From the NCBI GenBank assembly GCA_023935145.1, contig CM043699.1, positions 111,767,036-111,831,035 on the forward strand: a DNA stretch of 64,000 bases. The letters run 5' to 3'. Both the position numbers and the translations under genes were made by a program. Position 1 is the stretch's first letter. The number at the start of each line of letters is the position of its first letter. Under the pieces are notes generated by a model that had not been told where the DNA came from, did not search any database, and worked only from the letters and a program-made list of their open reading frames with translations. This stretch comes from Bretschneidera sinensis (Eukaryota > Streptophyta > Magnoliopsida > Brassicales > Akaniaceae). Positions 60,776 to 64,000 of this stretch are shown in pieces.

Positions 60776-61021
60776 TCATCGACCTCTACCCTGCACACTC
60801 CATGACCCACCACCTCTCTCCACTGATCTTCTCCCAATACTTCCAACGCTTACATCAGTAGATTTACCCGCTGGACAATTTGCAGCAACATATCCTCCCC
60901 TACCACATACAAAGTGTATCTGCATAGGGCAATTCCGAGCCAGATGCTCTATCTGATTACATCTAAAACAAGCCCTCGCCTCTCGATCATACATCAAATT
61001 ACCACTTCCTCTTGGTGGCAT
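60776..61021 (-). pseudogene. Gypsy gag zinc-knuckle region
   Basis: First CCHC box CFRCNQIEHLARNC is intact. A second, HFVCGRGGYVAANC, has lost its first Cys and its His. The flanks are Arg/Gly-rich. This is the nucleocapsid part of gag. Confidence 0.85.
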
Positions 61022-61147
61022 ACTTACTCCTCTACCATAACTCCCAAATCTAAGGGTCCCACCGGTATTACTCTAAGCTACAGAAGCAATAGATTTTGCT
61101 TGCCTCTGACATTGCACTACAGTTCCTTGTGATAAGGAACGCCCCCT

Positions 61148-62108
61148 CTAGGGTGGTCTTCCACCTTGTATACCCATACTGCTACCACCTCTAGGTCCCT
61201 CAAATCTAGACCTTTTCAGCCAATCTCTCCTATCTCTAAACTCCATCAAATCCTTCTCAAAATGTAATGCTTTATCCACCAATACAGCATAATTCTTTAT
61301 GCCCATATAAGAGAGTTTAGTCCGAATGCCATAGTGTAATCCGTCTAAAATTCTCTTACATTTTTTCTCCTCTATATTCACTAATTCAGGTAGAAACCTC
61401 GATAGGTATGAATCTACTATCATATTTAGCCACTGATAAATTTCCCTGCCTTAGATGAATAAAATCTCTCTTGTTGTGCTTGAAAGGTATCTGAGAAATT
61501 CCTCGCAAAAACTCATCCTTAAATTTACTCCAAGTTAAATATTATTCTACCCGTGTGCTTATCCTGGGCAAAATATCCTCCCACCATTGAGAAGCCTCAC
61601 TCTCCAGTATAAATGAAGCAAAAGCAACCTTATGTCTATCTGACACTTGTAAGATCTTAAAATATTTTTCGATATGTTTGATCCACTGCTCAGCTTCTAC
61701 AAGATTTACAGATCCTCTAAAAGACTGGGGTTTAAACTTAAGAAATCTCACAAAACAATCACCTTGCATCTTATGTGCAAACACACATTCTCCCTCATGA
61801 AACTTTTGTCTCACCACATCAGGTTATCTCCTACCTCTTTCCTCTAATCTTCTTTGCAGATTATCAACCATTTCTTCAGTTGCATTCATCGTCTTTATAG
61901 CACGATTAAGAGTTTCTCTCAATTCATCATTCCTAACCTCAGATTCTCTCCCAGCTCTACTAGTACCAGCTGCACTATTAACATGTTCCCTCGTGGGAAC
62001 TGCAGACTCAACTTCCTATTCTACTTCAGTTCTCCTAAGAATTAGGGTTCTACCACGTCCCATCTGATTCAAAACTCTACCTTTAGCTCTAGCTCGACCA
62101 CGCATCAT
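61148..62108 (-). pseudogene. Gypsy gag, capsid region
   Basis: The likely start is the ATG complement of 62106-62108 (MMRGRARAKGRVLNQMGRGR). Capsid motif FRGSVNLVEAEQWIKHIEKYF (near 61710) and SEASQWWEDI match the retrotransposon gag domain. Stops at about 62015 and 61827 and at 61542 break the frame, which resumes as YDSRFIPIE-type and LPELVNIEEKKCKRILDGL. Coordinates join the zinc-knuckle region downstream. Confidence 0.85.
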
Positions 62109-62214
62109 CCTCAGATTCTGCATTTAAAATATAGTTTATTTAGATCTTCCACTTTTTTTTTAAGTTCTCATGCAGTCTACAGAATCATAAAACCTAATGC
62201 TTTGATGCCAAAAT

Positions 62215-62692
62215 TGTAATGACTTATCCCGGGTTGGCCACCCCCGAGACAGTATCATCACATTTTGAAAATCCTAGCATGACACATATATGCAACAATA
62301 ATACTAACAGAATTTTTGATTTACTTTAATCCTTAACCCTCAACAAGGGAGGTACAACATTCTGATATTAACTTAAACATAAAATACAACGCAAAATGCA
62401 TGAATATTTACAATAAATTTTTTATTTAATTTTATCATTTGTCTGAGGATGTTGACACATACATGGCTTACAGAAAATGATTTCATCTGACTCTAAACCC
62501 GCCAGACTACTTATCATGTCTATTACCTGAAATCATTGTACAATGAGGGATGAGCCTCACAAAATTAGTGAATTAAATTTACTAAAGGTATTTATATTGC
62601 ATAAATAGCCCTTTAATATTTAATCATTTATCTCTCATATAACTGGATAATAGTATATAGTCTAGCATTTAAATAATTCCTATCATATCATA
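62215..62692 (-). repeat. 5' LTR of minus-strand gypsy, interrupted at 62692
   Basis: Aligned with 55358-55840 (same TAATACTAACA, TTTAATATTTAATCATTTATC, GGATAATAGTATATAGTCTA words). At 62693 it switches to the fold-back sequence; the rest of the LTR presumably lies beyond the window. Confidence 0.85.
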
Positions 62693-63264
62693 TGTTGGAA
62701 ATCACCTTACCAAGATGCCCAGGTGGTGATCTTCCAAACACCCAAGTCTAGAATGACTTGTAAAGAAAAGATACAGCAACCAAAGCAAGAAAGAAGACAA
62801 GCAATTGTTATCGAGGTTCAGCAATAGCCTACGTCCCCGTGAGTTCCTCTGAACTCTCTGCACTAAATCAATGGTTCTTACAATCATAGCAACCCCTCTC
62901 TAAGAATCTACAAGTTCTTGAAGAAACAAAGAAGAGAACAAGAAAGTGATAAGGTCTTGAGGTACCCTGGAATTTTTCCCCTTGGAAATTCCACTTACAA
63001 GACCTTATCACTTTCTTGTTATCTTCTTTGTTTCTTCAAGAAATTGTGGATTCTTGGAGAGGAGTTGCTGTGATTGTAAGAACCATTGAATTAGTGCAGA
63101 GAGTTCAGAGGAACTCATGGGGACGTAGGATATTGCAGAACCTTGATAACAATTGCTTGTCTTCTTTCTTGCTTTGGTTGCTGTATCTTTTCTTTACAAG
63201 TCATTCTAGACTTGGGTGTTTGGAAGATCACCACCTGGGTATCTTGTCAAGGTGATTTCCAACA
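62693..63264. repeat. Inverted repeat, 267-bp arms, 38-bp loop, made of Tork-like LTR end
   Basis: Arms 62693-62959 and 62998-63264 are about 95 percent complementary (about 14 mismatches by eye). Each outer end is the TGTTGGAAATCACC LTR terminus. The right arm is in the normal position, ending CCAACA before a primer-binding site; the left arm is an inverted copy that replaces the expected U3 start TGTTGATATTTG. The loop itself has GGAATTT..AAATTCC inverted. Confidence 0.92.
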
Positions 63265-63265
63265 G

Positions 63266-63277
63266 TGGTATCAGAGC
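63266..63277 (+). other. Primer-binding site, Met-tRNA type
   Basis: TGGTATCAGAGC begins one base after the LTR end CCAACAG. Confidence 0.88.
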
Positions 63278-63374
63278 TTTGGATAGCAGAATTAGAGCCA
63301 AGATTGGTGGGTATCGGAGCAAGAACAGAAGGTGACAGAGTCAAGACTCTAAGAATCGGAGGTCAACTTCTTGG

Positions 63375-63564
63375 GTGATTCAAGAATGAAGTTAAGATCT
63401 ATATCTGATCGTGTTCTTGAGGTGAATCAAGGACGGAGTTAAGATCAATATCTAATCGTGTTCTTGAGGGTGATTCAAGAAGGGAGTAAAGATCAAGATT
63501 TGATCGTGTTCTTGAGGTTGATTCAAGAACGGTATTGAAATCAATCTTTGATTTGTGTTCTTAA
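63375..63564 (+). repeat. Leader repeat, four 47-48-bp units
   Basis: Units start at 63375, 63422, 63470 and 63518, each GTGATTCAAGAA..AGTTAAGATCAAT..GATCGTGTTCTTGAGG with changes. They sit between primer-binding site and gag. The minus-strand relative has about two. Confidence 0.88.
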
Positions 63565-63626
63565 GATTTAGAAGAAGTTGGAGAGCAATTGTGGGTGCTA
63601 GAAAAATCTGGGATCTTCTCCACAAG

Positions 63627-64000
63627 ATGGGTTCAAATTTCGGTATTGAGAAGTTTGATGGAAAGGGAGATTTTTCCCTGTGGAAGCGAAAGATCAAGGC
63701 TGTTCTTATGCAACAGAAAGTGGACTTGGCGATTGGAGAAAATAATGTTTTTCCAGCAAGTATCACGGAGGACCAGCGGAATGAGATGAAGAAGATGGCT
63801 TACAGCATCATCTTCTTGGACATGTCGGATAATGTCACAAGAGAGTGCAATGACTCAGAAGATGCAGCTGTAATTTAGAAGAAATTAGATGAGTTGTTTC
63901 TTGCCAAGACTCTCCCTAATAAGAGGTATCTTCATAAATGAATCTTTGCTTTTAAATTTGATCATAAGAAAGAGTTGCAAGATGATCTTGATGCCAAGAT
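63627..64000 (+). pseudogene. Copia gag (Tork-like), truncated by window end
   Basis: ATG 63627 opens MGSNFGIEKFDGKGDFSLWKR, with the intact SLWKR capsid motif that is broken in the minus-strand relative at 49.7 kb. Open to a TAG at 63876-63878, where AAVI is followed by a stop in place of the Trp seen in VIWKKLDEL. Then KKLDELFLAKTLPNK continues in frame, with another stop (TGA) at about 63939. The rest is outside the window. Confidence 0.85.

Larger units (their letters stand above)
55358..62692 (-). mobile_element. Ty3/gypsy element, chromovirus-like (Del/Tekay), minus strand
   Basis: LTR 55358-57245 (3' in its direction), interior to 62214, and LTR 62215-62692 (5', interrupted by another insertion). 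The ends in element direction are TGTAAT..GTTACA. Primer-binding site reads TGGCATCAAAGC (complement of 62199-62210), one or two changes from the Met-tRNA type. Domain order gag, protease, RT, RNase H, integrase, chromodomain relic is gypsy. It cut into the CAGTTGACTG repeat. All frames carry stops. Confidence 0.93.

Noticed and set aside
62702..63255. Two similar frames on opposite strands (62702-62887 and 63016-63255)
   Set aside because: They are the same LTR sequence seen in the two arms of the inverted repeat, not a gene pair.

Overview
This window is AT-rich nuclear DNA from a plant, almost certainly a eudicot. The evidence is plant-type LTR retrotransposons of both superfamilies (Ty1/copia and Ty3/gypsy), intron-containing genes with GT..AG borders, long AT-rich stretches, and a pair of strictosidine synthase-like (SSL) genes of the plant YVCGRPLGL type. 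The species cannot be named from this sequence. There is no sign of bacterial, organellar or viral gene organisation, and I saw no tRNA, rRNA or CRISPR.

The only intact host genes are two tandem paralogous SSL genes on the + strand: SSL-1 (10689-13074, three exons, 376 aa) and SSL-2 (28374-30405, three exons, 375 aa). A third copy (31536-32176) is an exon-3-only pseudogene fused to unrelated flank. Both intact genes sit in duplicated blocks: 6.5-13.9 kb is repeated as 22.8-31.5 kb, with an extra partial copy of 8.4-9.9 kb at 22.8-24.25 kb. Promoter-like pieces without a gene (13.95, 31.4 and 32.75 kb) suggest a once larger, decayed SSL array.

Layout. 1-720: a tandem repeat of 243-304 bp. 0.7-2.9 kb: AT-rich intergenic DNA. 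3.0-7.33 kb: remnant of a gypsy element with one long LTR. 7.3-10.5 kb: older retrotransposon scraps. 10.5-13.1 kb: SSL-1. 13.4-17.87 kb: repeats leading into an LTR of a second gypsy family. 17.87-22.74 kb: a Tork/TNT1-like copia element. 22.77-32.7 kb: duplicated SSL block. 34.89-52.96 kb: a complete but almost non-coding gypsy element with about 3.4-kb LTRs; a Retrofit/Ale-like copia (35.86-40.44) is nested in its 5' LTR and a minus-strand, integrase-less Tork-like copia (46.41-50.86) in its 3' LTR. 52.96-55.36: more repeats. 55.36-62.69: a minus-strand chromovirus-like gypsy element (gag, protease, RT, RNase H, integrase, chromodomain relic). 62.69-64.0: a 267-bp-arm inverted repeat made from the end of the Tork-like LTR, followed by a primer-binding site and gag running off the window.

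Every retrotransposon reading frame seen has stops, frameshifts or deletions, so none looks autonomous. Nesting gives a relative order: long-LTR gypsy first, then duplication of the SSL block together with its LTR, then the separate copia insertions (Tork-like in one copy, Retrofit-like in the other). The Retrofit-like copia is the youngest by LTR comparison (4 differences in 229 bp). I found no convincing new biological system. The most unusual structures are the LTR-derived fold-back at 62.7-63.3 kb, the empty long-LTR gypsy, and the decaying SSL gene array.
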